Positions 22,974 to 31,210 of a DNA stretch of 64,000 nt are shown in pieces. Positions within the stretch are counted from its first letter, which is position 1, and every line of letters starts with the position of its first letter. The notes under the pieces are model-generated. The model was given only the letters and a program-made list of their open reading frames with translations. It was not told the origin of the DNA and made no database searches. The DNA is from Candidatus Uhrbacteria bacterium (GTDB lineage: Bacteria > Patescibacteriota > Patescibacteriia > 2-12-FULL-60-25): the NCBI GenBank assembly GCA_008363075.1, contig RHKK01000003.1, positions 1-64,000 on the forward strand. Direction: 5' to 3'. The position numbers and the translations under genes were made by a program.

Positions 22974-24257
22974 TTATTTAACGCACTTCTTCTTCAGCCA
23001 CTCGAGCGTCTTGCGGTTGCGCATCTGGATCTTCACGTAGTCGCGATAGTCTGGGCTTGAGACGTGCTGTCGCGTTTCCGCCTGGTCAGCCGGCACGCCC
23101 GCGAGGATGCGATCGATCTCGGCGTCGAGCTCCTCCTCGCTCACGTCGATGTTCTCGCGTTTGGCCACCTCCTTGATCAGCACCGCGGTTTTCACGCGGC
23201 GGATGGCCTGTTGCGAGAAGTCGATGCGCAGCTCGTCCATCGTTTTCTTGATTTGCTGGAGATACGTGGCCATATCCATCCCCTGGTCTTCCAATCCATG
23301 TTCAAGCTCGTGCAGCATGCGGCCCACCTCCTCTTTCACGAGAATATCCGGAACTTGGCTAAAACTTGCGGAATCAACCAGCTTCTCGAGCAGCTCGATT
23401 TCCGCAGCTTCCTTGGAGCGGTTGTCATGTTCCGCTTGGAGGTTTTCCTTCAGTTTTGCGCGCAGCTCGGTCATCGTTTCAATGCCGACGCCCTTGGCAA
23501 AGGCGTCATCGGCCGGTGGGAGCTTCAATTCATACACGCCCGTCGCCTGCACCTTGAAGTTGATGTCCTGGCCGGCCAGATTTTTTTGGAAGTGTTCCTT
23601 GGGAAAGGGGAGTGTGAAGGTCTTTTTATCGCCTGCCTTCATGCCCGAGAGCTGTTCGGCCATGCCGGGGATGTAGTTTGGTTCGGCGAGATAGACGCGA
23701 TAGTCACGTCCCGTACCGCCTTCGACGGGCACGTTTTCCTTCAACATCTCCATATCGATGACGACCAAGTCTTCCATCGTGGCGGGACGATCTACTTTTT
23801 CTTCCACGCGGCGCATGCGTCGCATCTCATCGATCGCCTCCTCGACGTTTGCGTCGTTCACCTCCTTCTTTTTCTCTTCCACGACGCACTTCTCGAAGTC
23901 CGGCATTTTTGTGACCTCCGGAATCAGCGCCGAAGTAGTCGTGAACGCGATCGTCTCGCCCGGCACGAGCTTATCGATATTGATCGCCGGCGAGCCGACG
24001 GTTTCGAGTTTTTCGGCGAGCACGGTCTTCACGTAATGCGCGCGCACGATGCGCTCCAGCGCCGTCTCCAAAATCGCCATCTCGCCGTGGATGCGCTTCA
24101 CGTCTTCATACGTCGCGAATCCGGGGCGGAATCCCGGAAGCGGTTTCGCCTTGGAAATGTCCTTCGCGGCCTCCTCGCGATAGGCTAAAGTCTCCTCCCA
24201 GGGAATCTCGAACTTGATCTCCACTTCGCCCGAGGGCAATCGGTTGATTTTATGCAT
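22974..24257 (-). CDS. tig: Trigger factor (ribosome-bound chaperone)
   Basis: 427 residues from the ATG at 24257. The N-terminal ribosome-binding tail has the signature GFRPG (KPLPGFRPGFATYEDVKR). The FKBP-type middle domain runs from about residue 145 (EDLVVIDMEMLKENVPVEGG, PNYIPGMAEQLSGMKAGDKKTF). The helical C-terminal domain ends RKTLEWLKKKCVK. It binds nascent chains at the ribosome exit. The frame extends 31 codons upstream, but that part lies on the promoter (TTGACT-17-TATTCT), which ends 10 bases before this ATG; translation is therefore predicted to be leaderless. Confidence 0.93.
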   Translation of the reverse strand: MHKINRLPSGEVEIKFEIPWEETLAYREEAAKDISKAKPLPGFRPGFATYEDVKRIHGEMAILETALERIVRAHYVKTVLAEKLETVGSPAINIDKLVPGETIAFTTTSALIPEVTKMPDFEKCVVEEKKKEVNDANVEEAIDEMRRMRRVEEKVDRPATMEDLVVIDMEMLKENVPVEGGTGRDYRVYLAEPNYIPGMAEQLSGMKAGDKKTFTLPFPKEHFQKNLAGQDINFKVQATGVYELKLPPADDAFAKGVGIETMTELRAKLKENLQAEHDNRSKEAAEIELLEKLVDSASFSQVPDILVKEEVGRMLHELEHGLEDQGMDMATYLQQIKKTMDELRIDFSQQAIRRVKTAVLIKEVAKRENIDVSEEELDAEIDRILAGVPADQAETRQHVSSPDYRDYVKIQMRNRKTLEWLKKKCVK

Positions 24258-24267
24258 AATCACGCGG

Positions 24268-24296
24268 AGAATAGAGAAAATAACTGAGTCAGTCAA
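24268..24296 (-). promoter_or_regulatory. tig promoter
   Basis: Read leftward: TTGACT, 17 bases, TATTCT, then 10 bases to the ATG. Confidence 0.72.
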
Positions 24297-24317
24297 GGCG
24301 CCAAAGTTAATAAATGG

Positions 24318-24346
24318 TTTACAAATTATGGCACTTTTGATATAAT
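24318..24346 (+). promoter_or_regulatory. Promoter of the HTH-ATPase gene
   Basis: TTTACA, 17 bases, TATAAT, 16 bases before the ATG at 24363. Back-to-back with the tig promoter. Confidence 0.75.
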
Positions 24347-24362
24347 ACATTTGTTAACTTTT

Positions 24363-25403
24363 ATGACTCTCCGTGAGAAGATTCTTCATGAGTTAGACAG
24401 GAAAGGAGTCGTCCGTGCGACTGAGTTGAGCCGGTTGTTTGGCGTGAGCCGAGTGGCGATACACAAAGCCATGAAGCAGCTGCGTGAGGAAGGTCTGGTT
24501 CAAGTGGTGGGGAAAACGAGACAGGCTCGTTATGTCCCGGCGAAATCCGAAGCCGTGAACGCGGCCTTGAAAGAAGTAAAACACATCTCCCTTCGCTTGA
24601 AGAACGAGGCGTTGGATGAAGCGGCGGTGTTCGAGCGCATTCAACGAGAGACGGGCATTTTTCTCGGTGTAAAGAATAACGTGCTCGATATTTGCCGCTA
24701 CGCATTTACAGAGATGCTGAATAATGCGATCGATCACTCTCGCTCCGAGCGAATCGTGGTGGACTGTCGTCGCACCGGAACGGCGATCGTCTTCACGGTT
24801 CGCGACTTTGGTATCGGGGTATTCAACAATATCCGACGGACACGTCATCTGCCGAACGCGCTTGCCGCGATCCAGGACCTGCTGAAAGGAAAAACGACCA
24901 CGATGCCGAAACAACATAGCGGAGAAGGTATTTTTTTCACGTCCAAAGCCGTGGATGTATTCGTGCTGGATAGCTTTGAAAAGCGACTGACCGTGAATAA
25001 CCTGCTTCCGGACTTGTTCGTTTCCGACCGACGTCCGCTACGTGGAACGTTGGTCACGTGTTCCATCGCGCTTCAATCCAACCGCGTTCTTGCCGATGTG
25101 TTTAAAGCTCACACGATTGAGCATGACGAAGGCCACGCATTTGCAAAAACCCGCGTACATATAAAACTGCATGATATGGGCGCTTCATTCGTTTCGCGTT
25201 CTGAAGCCAAGCGAGTTCTCGTGAATCTAGAACGATTTGAGGAAGCGGTACTGGACTTCAAAGACGTTGAAACGGTCGGTCAGGCGTTTGCGGATGAAAT
25301 TTTTCGCGTGTGGCACGACAAGCATCCGGAGGTACGTCTCATCCCCGAGAATATGAATGATAATGTCGAGTTCATGGTGCGGCGGGCCGGCGGGCGAAGT
25401 TGA
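24363..25403 (+). CDS. Winged-helix / GHKL-ATPase / DUF4325 (STAS-like) regulatory protein
   Basis: 346 residues in three parts. Residues 1-60 are a winged helix (LSRLFGVSRVAIHKAMKQLREEGL). Residues ~95-200 are a histidine-kinase-type ATP-binding domain: N box FTEMLNNAIDHS, G1 VRDFGIGV, G2 HSGEGIFFTSK; no histidine phosphotransfer domain precedes it. The C-terminal ~80 residues (ASFVSRSEAKRVLVNL, then FKDVETVGQAFADEIFR) match the STAS-like DUF4325 family. ATP binding may control DNA binding, as in anti-sigma/anti-anti-sigma switching; that is inference. A TTG at 24351 is an alternative start. It has its own promoter, divergent from tig. Confidence 0.8.
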   Translation: MTLREKILHELDRKGVVRATELSRLFGVSRVAIHKAMKQLREEGLVQVVGKTRQARYVPAKSEAVNAALKEVKHISLRLKNEALDEAAVFERIQRETGIFLGVKNNVLDICRYAFTEMLNNAIDHSRSERIVVDCRRTGTAIVFTVRDFGIGVFNNIRRTRHLPNALAAIQDLLKGKTTTMPKQHSGEGIFFTSKAVDVFVLDSFEKRLTVNNLLPDLFVSDRRPLRGTLVTCSIALQSNRVLADVFKAHTIEHDEGHAFAKTRVHIKLHDMGASFVSRSEAKRVLVNLERFEEAVLDFKDVETVGQAFADEIFRVWHDKHPEVRLIPENMNDNVEFMVRRAGGRS

Positions 25404-25427
25404 AAAATCCCGGTGGTTATCCGGGAG
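25402..25427 (-). terminator. Terminator overlapping a stop codon
   Basis: Read leftward: CCCGG-ATAACCA-CCGGG-ATTTTT; the TAA stop of the 25417 gene is in the loop. Confidence 0.7.
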
Positions 25428-25851
25428 GGGGATCGGCGGGCCGGAGCGTGGTCCGGTCCGGCGGAAGGACGGCAATGCCTCCGTCCGCGTCGTATTCGAG
25501 CGAGAAGTCCGGACCGATGTCTGGCGGATGCGCGACCAGCTCGAGCGCGCGGGTCATGAGGGGCCGCATGCGCCGAAGCCACTCGATCGGGACGGGGACG
25601 TGCCGTGTCTGCCCATCGGCTAGTTCGAGCGGGATGCGAATCTCGCACACGCTGTGCACGCGGGCCTCATACGGGCCGACGGCGATCGACTTTTCCGTGG
25701 AGCGCGTCCAGGGCTCCATCAGGTCGAAGTAAACGAGGAGCCTGTCGATATCCCCGGCTGTCAGGCGATAGCGTTCGTTTTCTTGGGAGACGAGTTCGAA
25801 GCGTCCCCGCAGATACGTGAGCATCACGTGAATCAGGACGGCTTCATTCAT
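25417..25851 (-). CDS. Unrecognised 144-residue protein
   Basis: Family not recognised. The ATG at 25851 follows TTGGAGGCCGAG, a good ribosome site; the frame upstream has none. The protein begins with a helical MNEAVLIHVMLTYLRGRFELVS, contains GDIDRLLVYFDLMEPWTRS and ends in a proline-rich tail (PPDRTTLRPADPPPG). There is no membrane segment. It is compact, soluble and convergent with the HTH-ATPase gene, with its stop inside the terminator. It has the same style as the 34-40 kb island genes. Confidence 0.6.
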   Translation of the reverse strand: MNEAVLIHVMLTYLRGRFELVSQENERYRLTAGDIDRLLVYFDLMEPWTRSTEKSIAVGPYEARVHSVCEIRIPLELADGQTRHVPVPIEWLRRMRPLMTRALELVAHPPDIGPDFSLEYDADGGIAVLPPDRTTLRPADPPPG

Positions 25852-25949
25852 CTCGGCCTCCAAGGTTCGTGCAGGCACCTTGCGTCGCGTCCGCAAAAAC
25901 GTCAATCCTTGTCACTGTTAGCTGTTTCCTGTTAACTGCTCTTTGGTTT

Positions 25950-27032
25950 ATGGCGCTCCAAATCGGTATCGTCGGCCTTCCAAATGTGGGCAAATCCACA
26001 TTGTTTTCGGCGATCACGAAGAAGCAAGTCGATTGCGCGAACTATCCGTTCTGCACGATCGACCCGAACGTCGGCGTCGTCGAGGTGCCGGACGAGCGCC
26101 TGGCCGTGCTCGCGAAGATCAGCAACACCCAGAAGATCGTCCCGACCGTGATCGAATTCGTGGATATCGCCGGTCTCGTGAAAGGCGCGGCCGAGGGGCA
26201 GGGGCTCGGCAACAAGTTCCTGTCGAACATCCGTGAGACGGACGCGATCGCGCAAGTCGTTCGCGCCTTCGAAGACACGAACATTCTGCACGTGGACGGA
26301 TCGATCGATCCGTTACGCGACGCGGAGACGATCAACACCGAGCTTGCCCTCGCCGATTTGGAACAGCTGGTAAAACGAAAAGACAATATCGAGAAGCAAA
26401 TGAAGAGCGGCAAGACGAAAGAGCTTGAAGCCGAACTTGCGGCCGTCACGCGTGCCGTCGATGCGTTGAATGCCGGCATTATGTTGCGCGACGTGCCGTG
26501 GCCCGAGGAGGAGCGCAAGGCGCTGAAGCAACTCAACCCGTTGACGCTGAAGCCCATGCTCTACGTCGTGAACGTGAGCGAGGCCCAGCTTGGCGACGGT
26601 TCATGGAAAGAGCGCGTGAAGGACTTGAAGGGCCGTCTCGTGCCCGTGTGCGTGAAGATGGAAGCCGATCTCTCCACGATGTCGGACGAAGAAAAGAAAG
26701 AATATCTTGAGATGGCGGGGCAGACTCGCTCCGGTCTCGATGAATTGATCAAGCAAGCCTACGATGTGCTCGGCCTCATCACCTTTTTGACGACGGGCGA
26801 GATCGAAACGCGCGCCTGGACCGTGACCAAAGGATCGACCGCGCCGCAAGCCGCGGGAAAAATCCACACGGATTTCGAAAAGAACTTCATCCGCGCGGAA
26901 GTGACATCCTATGACGATTACGTCGCCTGCGGCGGCGAAGCCGGCGCCCGCGACAAGGGTAAGACGCGGGTCGAAGGGAAGGAGTATGTGATGCGCGACG
27001 GCGACGTTTGCTACTTCCGTATCGGAGCGTAA
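25950..27032 (+). CDS. ychF: Ribosome-associated GTPase/ATPase YchF (OLA1)
   Basis: 360 residues. G1 GLPNVGKSTLFSAITK, switch II VDIAGLVKGAAEGQGLGNKFL and the C-terminal TGS-like domain (FLTTGEIETRAWTVTKGSTAPQAAGKIHTDFEKNFIRAEV) are all present. YchF binds ribosomes and prefers ATP in many bacteria. The ATG at 25950 begins at MALQIGIVGLPN; the upstream frame is not protein-like. A weak promoter (TTGTCA-17-TTAACT) ends 12 bases before the ATG. ugd follows after 12 bases and is probably co-transcribed. Confidence 0.96.
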   Translation: MALQIGIVGLPNVGKSTLFSAITKKQVDCANYPFCTIDPNVGVVEVPDERLAVLAKISNTQKIVPTVIEFVDIAGLVKGAAEGQGLGNKFLSNIRETDAIAQVVRAFEDTNILHVDGSIDPLRDAETINTELALADLEQLVKRKDNIEKQMKSGKTKELEAELAAVTRAVDALNAGIMLRDVPWPEEERKALKQLNPLTLKPMLYVVNVSEAQLGDGSWKERVKDLKGRLVPVCVKMEADLSTMSDEEKKEYLEMAGQTRSGLDELIKQAYDVLGLITFLTTGEIETRAWTVTKGSTAPQAAGKIHTDFEKNFIRAEVTSYDDYVACGGEAGARDKGKTRVEGKEYVMRDGDVCYFRIGA

Positions 27033-27044
27033 AGTGAACGTTCT

Positions 27045-28331
27045 ATGAACGTCGCCGTCATCGGTACTGGATACGTGGGCCTCGTGTCTGGCGCGTGTTT
27101 GGCCGAACTTGGCCATCGCGTCACATGTGTGGACGTCGATCCGGCCAAGATCGAGAAGCTGCGGCAGGGCGTGATGCCGATTTATGAGCCGGGGCTTGAG
27201 GAGTTGGTGAAGCGCAATGTGGCGAACGGCCGTTTGTCGTTTACGACGCAATATGAAGACGCCGTTCCGGAAGCGGAGTTCGTGTCGATTGCCGTCGGGA
27301 CGCCCTCTGCCGAAGATGGTTCCGCTGATCTCCAATACGTCTTCAAGGCCGCCGAGATGATCGGCAAGTACCTGAAGCGTTACGCCGTCGTCGCGGACAA
27401 AAGCACGGTTCCCGTTGGCACGGCCGAGCGCGTTGGTGGGATCATTCGTTCGGTCTATTCCGGTGAATTCGACGTGATCTCGAATCCGGAAATTCTGCGC
27501 GAGGGCCACGCCGTGTCCGATTTCCTGAACCCGACGCGCATCATCATCGGCTCGCCGTCCGAGCGTGCTGCAGATGTTGCACTGAAGCTCTATTCATTCC
27601 TCGATTGCCCGAAGCTTGTGATGTCGCCGCGTTCGGCCGAGCTTACGAAATACGCAGCAAACGCGTTTCTTGCGACCAAGATCAGTTACATCAACGAGAT
27701 TGCGCATCTCGCGGAAGAGCTCGGCGCGGACATCGAGGAGGTCGCGGCCGGCATCGGGAGCGATCCGCGCATCGGAAAGGACTTTTTGCGCGCCGGTCTC
27801 GGCTGGGGAGGATCGTGCTTTCCGAAGGACGTCCGCGCGATCCGGCATACGGCATCCGCCGTCGGTCACGACATGCCGATCGTGAGCGCCGCGCTCGAGA
27901 TGAATGCGCGCGCCAAACAACGCGTCGTCTCGCGCATCGAAAACGCGTTGGGCGACCTAAAAGGCAAGCGTGTGGCGCTGCTCGGCCTTTCGTTCAAGAA
28001 CAACACGGACGACACGCGCGAGTCCGCCGCGCTCGAACTTGCGCGTCGCTTTCTCGATGCGGGTGCAAGCGTCTCCGCATTCGACCCCGCCGCCGTGATT
28101 TATGACGCCGACCTCGAAGCGAACATCGACCGCAAAACGTCGGCGATGGATGCTTTGCACGAGGCCGACGCGCTCATCCTTGCCACCGAATGGGACGAGT
28201 TCCGCAGTCTCGATCTCGCGGAAGCAAAACAAAAGATGAAAGGCAATCTGATCATGGACGCTCGCAATCTTCTGGATCCGGAACAGGTCAAAAAATTCGG
28301 CTTTGTGTACCTCTGTGTGGGTCGGTCCTAG
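27045..28331 (+). CDS. UDP-glucose 6-dehydrogenase family
   Basis: 428 residues. The N-terminal Rossmann motif is VAVIGTGYVGLVSG, the catalytic region contains NPEILREGHAVSDF and GGSCFPKD with the nucleophile Cys258, and the C-terminal UDP-binding domain has LGLSFKNNTDDTRES. It oxidises UDP-glucose, or a related UDP-sugar, to the uronate using NAD for surface polysaccharide. UDP-N-acetyl-hexosamine dehydrogenases share these motifs, so the exact sugar is open. It lies 12 bases downstream of ychF. Confidence 0.9.
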   Translation: MNVAVIGTGYVGLVSGACLAELGHRVTCVDVDPAKIEKLRQGVMPIYEPGLEELVKRNVANGRLSFTTQYEDAVPEAEFVSIAVGTPSAEDGSADLQYVFKAAEMIGKYLKRYAVVADKSTVPVGTAERVGGIIRSVYSGEFDVISNPEILREGHAVSDFLNPTRIIIGSPSERAADVALKLYSFLDCPKLVMSPRSAELTKYAANAFLATKISYINEIAHLAEELGADIEEVAAGIGSDPRIGKDFLRAGLGWGGSCFPKDVRAIRHTASAVGHDMPIVSAALEMNARAKQRVVSRIENALGDLKGKRVALLGLSFKNNTDDTRESAALELARRFLDAGASVSAFDPAAVIYDADLEANIDRKTSAMDALHEADALILATEWDEFRSLDLAEAKQKMKGNLIMDARNLLDPEQVKKFGFVYLCVGRS

Positions 28332-28364
28332 ACACGCAACCGGTTTTCTGCAACGGGGTAGTAC

Positions 28365-29597
28365 ATGCCACCTTCGGCATGTCTTTTTTGGGGCTTCCTT
28401 TCCGGAATCGCCTTGCATTCGCTCTACCTGCGAACGCCGTTTGAGTTGAGTTGGCTTTTCGCCGGCGCCTGTCTCTTTGGATGGGCCGCGTGGTTTTTGC
28501 GAAGCAAGCGCGAGGCGTTGCTGATGCTCGCTTGTTTCGGGGTCTGTGTCGGACTGATGCGCTTCGAGCTCGCGCGGCCGGATCTTCCGGCGAACCTTCG
28601 AGCGTTTGATCCGTCCGTTTTCGCATACCAACTCGACGGATCGCCTCCGCTGATTGCCGATGTGCGTTCTGCGCTTTCTACGCGAATCCAGACGCTATTC
28701 CCGGGCGATCCGGGCCGACTGTTTGCCGGATTTCTCTATGGCGAGCGTAAATTGTCGGCGCAAACAAAGGAGGAAGTGCGACGCGCGGGGCTCACGCATC
28801 TCGTCGCCGTGTCGGGCGGCAATGTCACCATGCTGTTTCTCGCCTTGTCCCGCGTGCTCAAGCCGCTACGCTGGTCCAAGCGGCGGCGTTGTATCGCGCT
28901 CACGTTTGCGCTTGGACTGTTCGTGCTCCTCGTATCCCCGCAGGCGCCGGTGATGCGTGCGGCCGTGATGGCGACGCTCATCCTGCTCGCGCCTCTCGTC
29001 GGTCGCATTCCCGACACGAAGCACCTCCTCCTTGTTGCGGCCGTCGCGTTCACGATATGGCGCCCCGAATCCATGCTCTTCGATCCCTCATTCATCCTGT
29101 CGTTCCTCGCCATGCTTGGCCTGTTCACCTACGGCGCGAACATCGGCGAGTGGATCGAAGAACGAACGCGCTCCTCATTCCTCGGTGAACTGGTCGGTTC
29201 CACGCTCGGCGCGACGTTACTGACGACGCCGTATTCGATGTGGGCGTTCGGAAACGCGAGCGCCATCGGGATCATCGCGAACCTCTTCGCCGTCCCGCTC
29301 GTTCCGTGGACCCTCGTTGCGGGTTCTCTCGCCCTCGTCTTCCCGCTTCCTCCCTTCGTGTTTTTCGCCGAACTTATTTTGCGGGCAACTCTCGGGATCG
29401 CGCATCTTTCCGCGCTGGTTCCGTTCGGCGCCTGGTCTCGGGTGATTGTCTCGCCTTGGTTTATGTTCGCGAGCTATGCGGCGATCGGATGGGTATGGAT
29501 GTCATTACGTCGACATGAGAGTATCCACAGAAAATTGTCAGCGCGCGATCGCGTGTCGGATCACACGGACGGAATCGGATCATTCTTTTTCACCTAA
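28365..29597 (+). CDS. comEC: ComEC/Rec2-type DNA uptake channel (competence domain only)
   Basis: 410 residues, much shorter than the ~750 of full ComEC. It has several membrane helices, the competence-domain signature GLTHLVAVSGGNVTMLFLALS, SPQAPVMRAAVMATLILLA, and a membrane core ending WFMFASYAAIGWVWMSL. The C-terminal metallo-beta-lactamase domain is absent and no OB domain is obvious. In many CPR genomes ComEC is kept as the route for DNA or nucleotide uptake; that is family knowledge. A separate metallo-beta-lactamase-fold protein is encoded at 49.3 kb but is not linked. It follows ugd after 33 bases. Confidence 0.88.
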   Translation: MPPSACLFWGFLSGIALHSLYLRTPFELSWLFAGACLFGWAAWFLRSKREALLMLACFGVCVGLMRFELARPDLPANLRAFDPSVFAYQLDGSPPLIADVRSALSTRIQTLFPGDPGRLFAGFLYGERKLSAQTKEEVRRAGLTHLVAVSGGNVTMLFLALSRVLKPLRWSKRRRCIALTFALGLFVLLVSPQAPVMRAAVMATLILLAPLVGRIPDTKHLLLVAAVAFTIWRPESMLFDPSFILSFLAMLGLFTYGANIGEWIEERTRSSFLGELVGSTLGATLLTTPYSMWAFGNASAIGIIANLFAVPLVPWTLVAGSLALVFPLPPFVFFAELILRATLGIAHLSALVPFGAWSRVIVSPWFMFASYAAIGWVWMSLRRHESIHRKLSARDRVSDHTDGIGSFFFT

Positions 29598-30112
29598 GTT
29601 GAATCAACTCCGGCATCTGCCTGTTTGCATCGTTGATCGTGACAAACAAACATTTTTGACGCAGTTTTTGGCTAACGTATCGTGAATATCAGGTCGCGAG
29701 ACCTTTTGACAGGGACAAGGATGGCCGATCCGAACGGCAGAAGGGTGGCGCCCGGAGATAACCGATCCGGGAGCGGGCCACCGCGGTGCGGTCGACGTTA
29801 CGTCGAACTGCGCTTCGTCCGGCGCATGCTGGACCGCGATGCTCGGAACGGCCACGGGTGCGTGGAAGTTTGATGGAGCGGGGCACACGGTGTCCGACCG
29901 AGGGTCGGACGACCCGCCGCCGCGATATGAATCTTGGTCGGCCGTTTTTACAAGCTTCGCCGGCCTCGCGCTCCCGATCTTATCCAAAACGGCCGACACG
30001 CGGGCGCATCCGACCTTGCGTCCGCGGTTGGTCGGACTTATCCACGTTTTCACTCTTGATCGATCAAAGACGGGAACGTAACCTATCGAACATAAATAGA
30101 ACACCTAACGCT
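29598..30112. other. 515-base gene-free region upstream of recA; candidate structured RNA
   Basis: TTGACG, 16 bases, TATCGT at 29657-29684 could be a promoter. The GC-rich sequence after it (from about 29690) is full of hairpins: GGTCGCGAGACC, and a 12-bp inverted repeat GTCGGCCGTTTT / AAAACGGCCGAC at about 29938-29998. A DnaA-box-like TTATCCACG lies near 30044. No open frame with a ribosome site is convincing. It may hold a non-coding RNA or the recA control region. Confidence 0.35.
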
Positions 30113-31198
30113 ATGGCCAAAAAACTGAATGAACCACAGGATGGGCGACGCGTCGCCGTCCAGGGAGCGATCGACCAGATCAAGGAAAAGTTCGGCGAAG
30201 GCTCGATCATGAAGCTTGGCGAGGCCCGTAAGATGCAAATCGAGACGATCCCGACCGGATGTCTTTCGCTCGATCTCGCCCTCGGCGTGTTCGGCGTCCC
30301 GCGCGGTCGTATCATCGAGATTTACGGCCCGGAAGCGTCCGGAAAGACGACGCTCGCGCAACACATCATCGCCGAGGCGCAAAAGCAGGGCGGCATCGCC
30401 GCGTTCGTGGACGCCGAACACGCGCTCGATCCGGATTACGCGCGCAAGATCGGCGTGGACGTCGACAACATGCTCATCTCGCAGCCGGATACGGGAGAAC
30501 AGGCGCTCGACATCGTCGAAACGCTCGTGCGCTCGAACGCGGTGGACGTGGTGGTCGTGGACTCGGTGGCCGCGCTCACGCCGCGCGCGGAGATCGAGGG
30601 CGAGATGGGCGACCAGCACATGGGACTTCAGGCGCGGCTCATGAGCCAGGCGTTGCGCAAGCTCACGGGCATCATTTCGCGTTCGCGGTGCACCGTGATC
30701 TTCATCAACCAGATCCGCCAAAAGATCGGCGTCGTCTTCGGTAATCCGGAGACGACCACCGGCGGCACGGCGCTCAAGTTTTATTCGTCGGTGCGTATCG
30801 AAGTACGCCGCAGCGCGCAGATCAAGATGGGCGAAAAGATCATCGGCAATCGTACGAAAGTAAAGGTAGTGAAAAACAAGGTGGCCGCGCCGTTCCGTAC
30901 CTGCGAGTTCGATATCATGTACAACGAAGGCATCTCCATTCCGGGTGACGTCCTCGATGTCGGAACCGAGCTCGGTGTGATCTCGAAGTCCGGGAACTCA
31001 TATACGTATGGAACGGAAAAGCTCGGCGTCGGGCGAGAGAATGCGAAGCTCGGCTTGCGCGAACGCCCCGCGCTCCTCAAGGAAATCCGCGAAAAATCCC
31101 TTGCCGCTTGGCAGGAGCGTGAACAGGTAGGCCTTCCGGGCAAGCCTGCGGCGGACGAGCCGCCGGCGGGAGATGACGAGATGCCTTCAAGCGAATAG
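30113..31198 (+). CDS. recA: Recombinase RecA
   Basis: 361 residues from [20 protein letters not shown]. Walker A is GPEASGKTT (72-80), loop regions [11 protein letters not shown] and [19 protein letters not shown] are conserved, and the C-terminal domain ends in an acidic tail ([15 protein letters not shown]). It forms filaments on single-stranded DNA for strand exchange and repair. A longer in-frame reading from 29786 runs through the structured upstream region and is not protein-like. No clear SOS box is visible. ftsK begins 12 bases after the stop. Confidence 0.98.
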   Translation: MAKKLNEPQDGRRVAVQGAIDQIKEKFGEGSIMKLGEARKMQIETIPTGCLSLDLALGVFGVPRGRIIEIYGPEASGKTTLAQHIIAEAQKQGGIAAFVDAEHALDPDYARKIGVDVDNMLISQPDTGEQALDIVETLVRSNAVDVVVVDSVAALTPRAEIEGEMGDQHMGLQARLMSQALRKLTGIISRSRCTVIFINQIRQKIGVVFGNPETTTGGTALKFYSSVRIEVRRSAQIKMGEKIIGNRTKVKVVKNKVAAPFRTCEFDIMYNEGISIPGDVLDVGTELGVISKSGNSYTYGTEKLGVGRENAKLGLRERPALLKEIREKSLAAWQEREQVGLPGKPAADEPPAGDDEMPSSE

Positions 31199-31210
31199 AA
31201 TGGGCGTGTC

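Noticed and set aside
30085-30105. SOS (LexA) box upstream of recA
   Set aside because: CGAAC and GAAC occur as direct, not inverted, repeats; no match to a known LexA palindrome.
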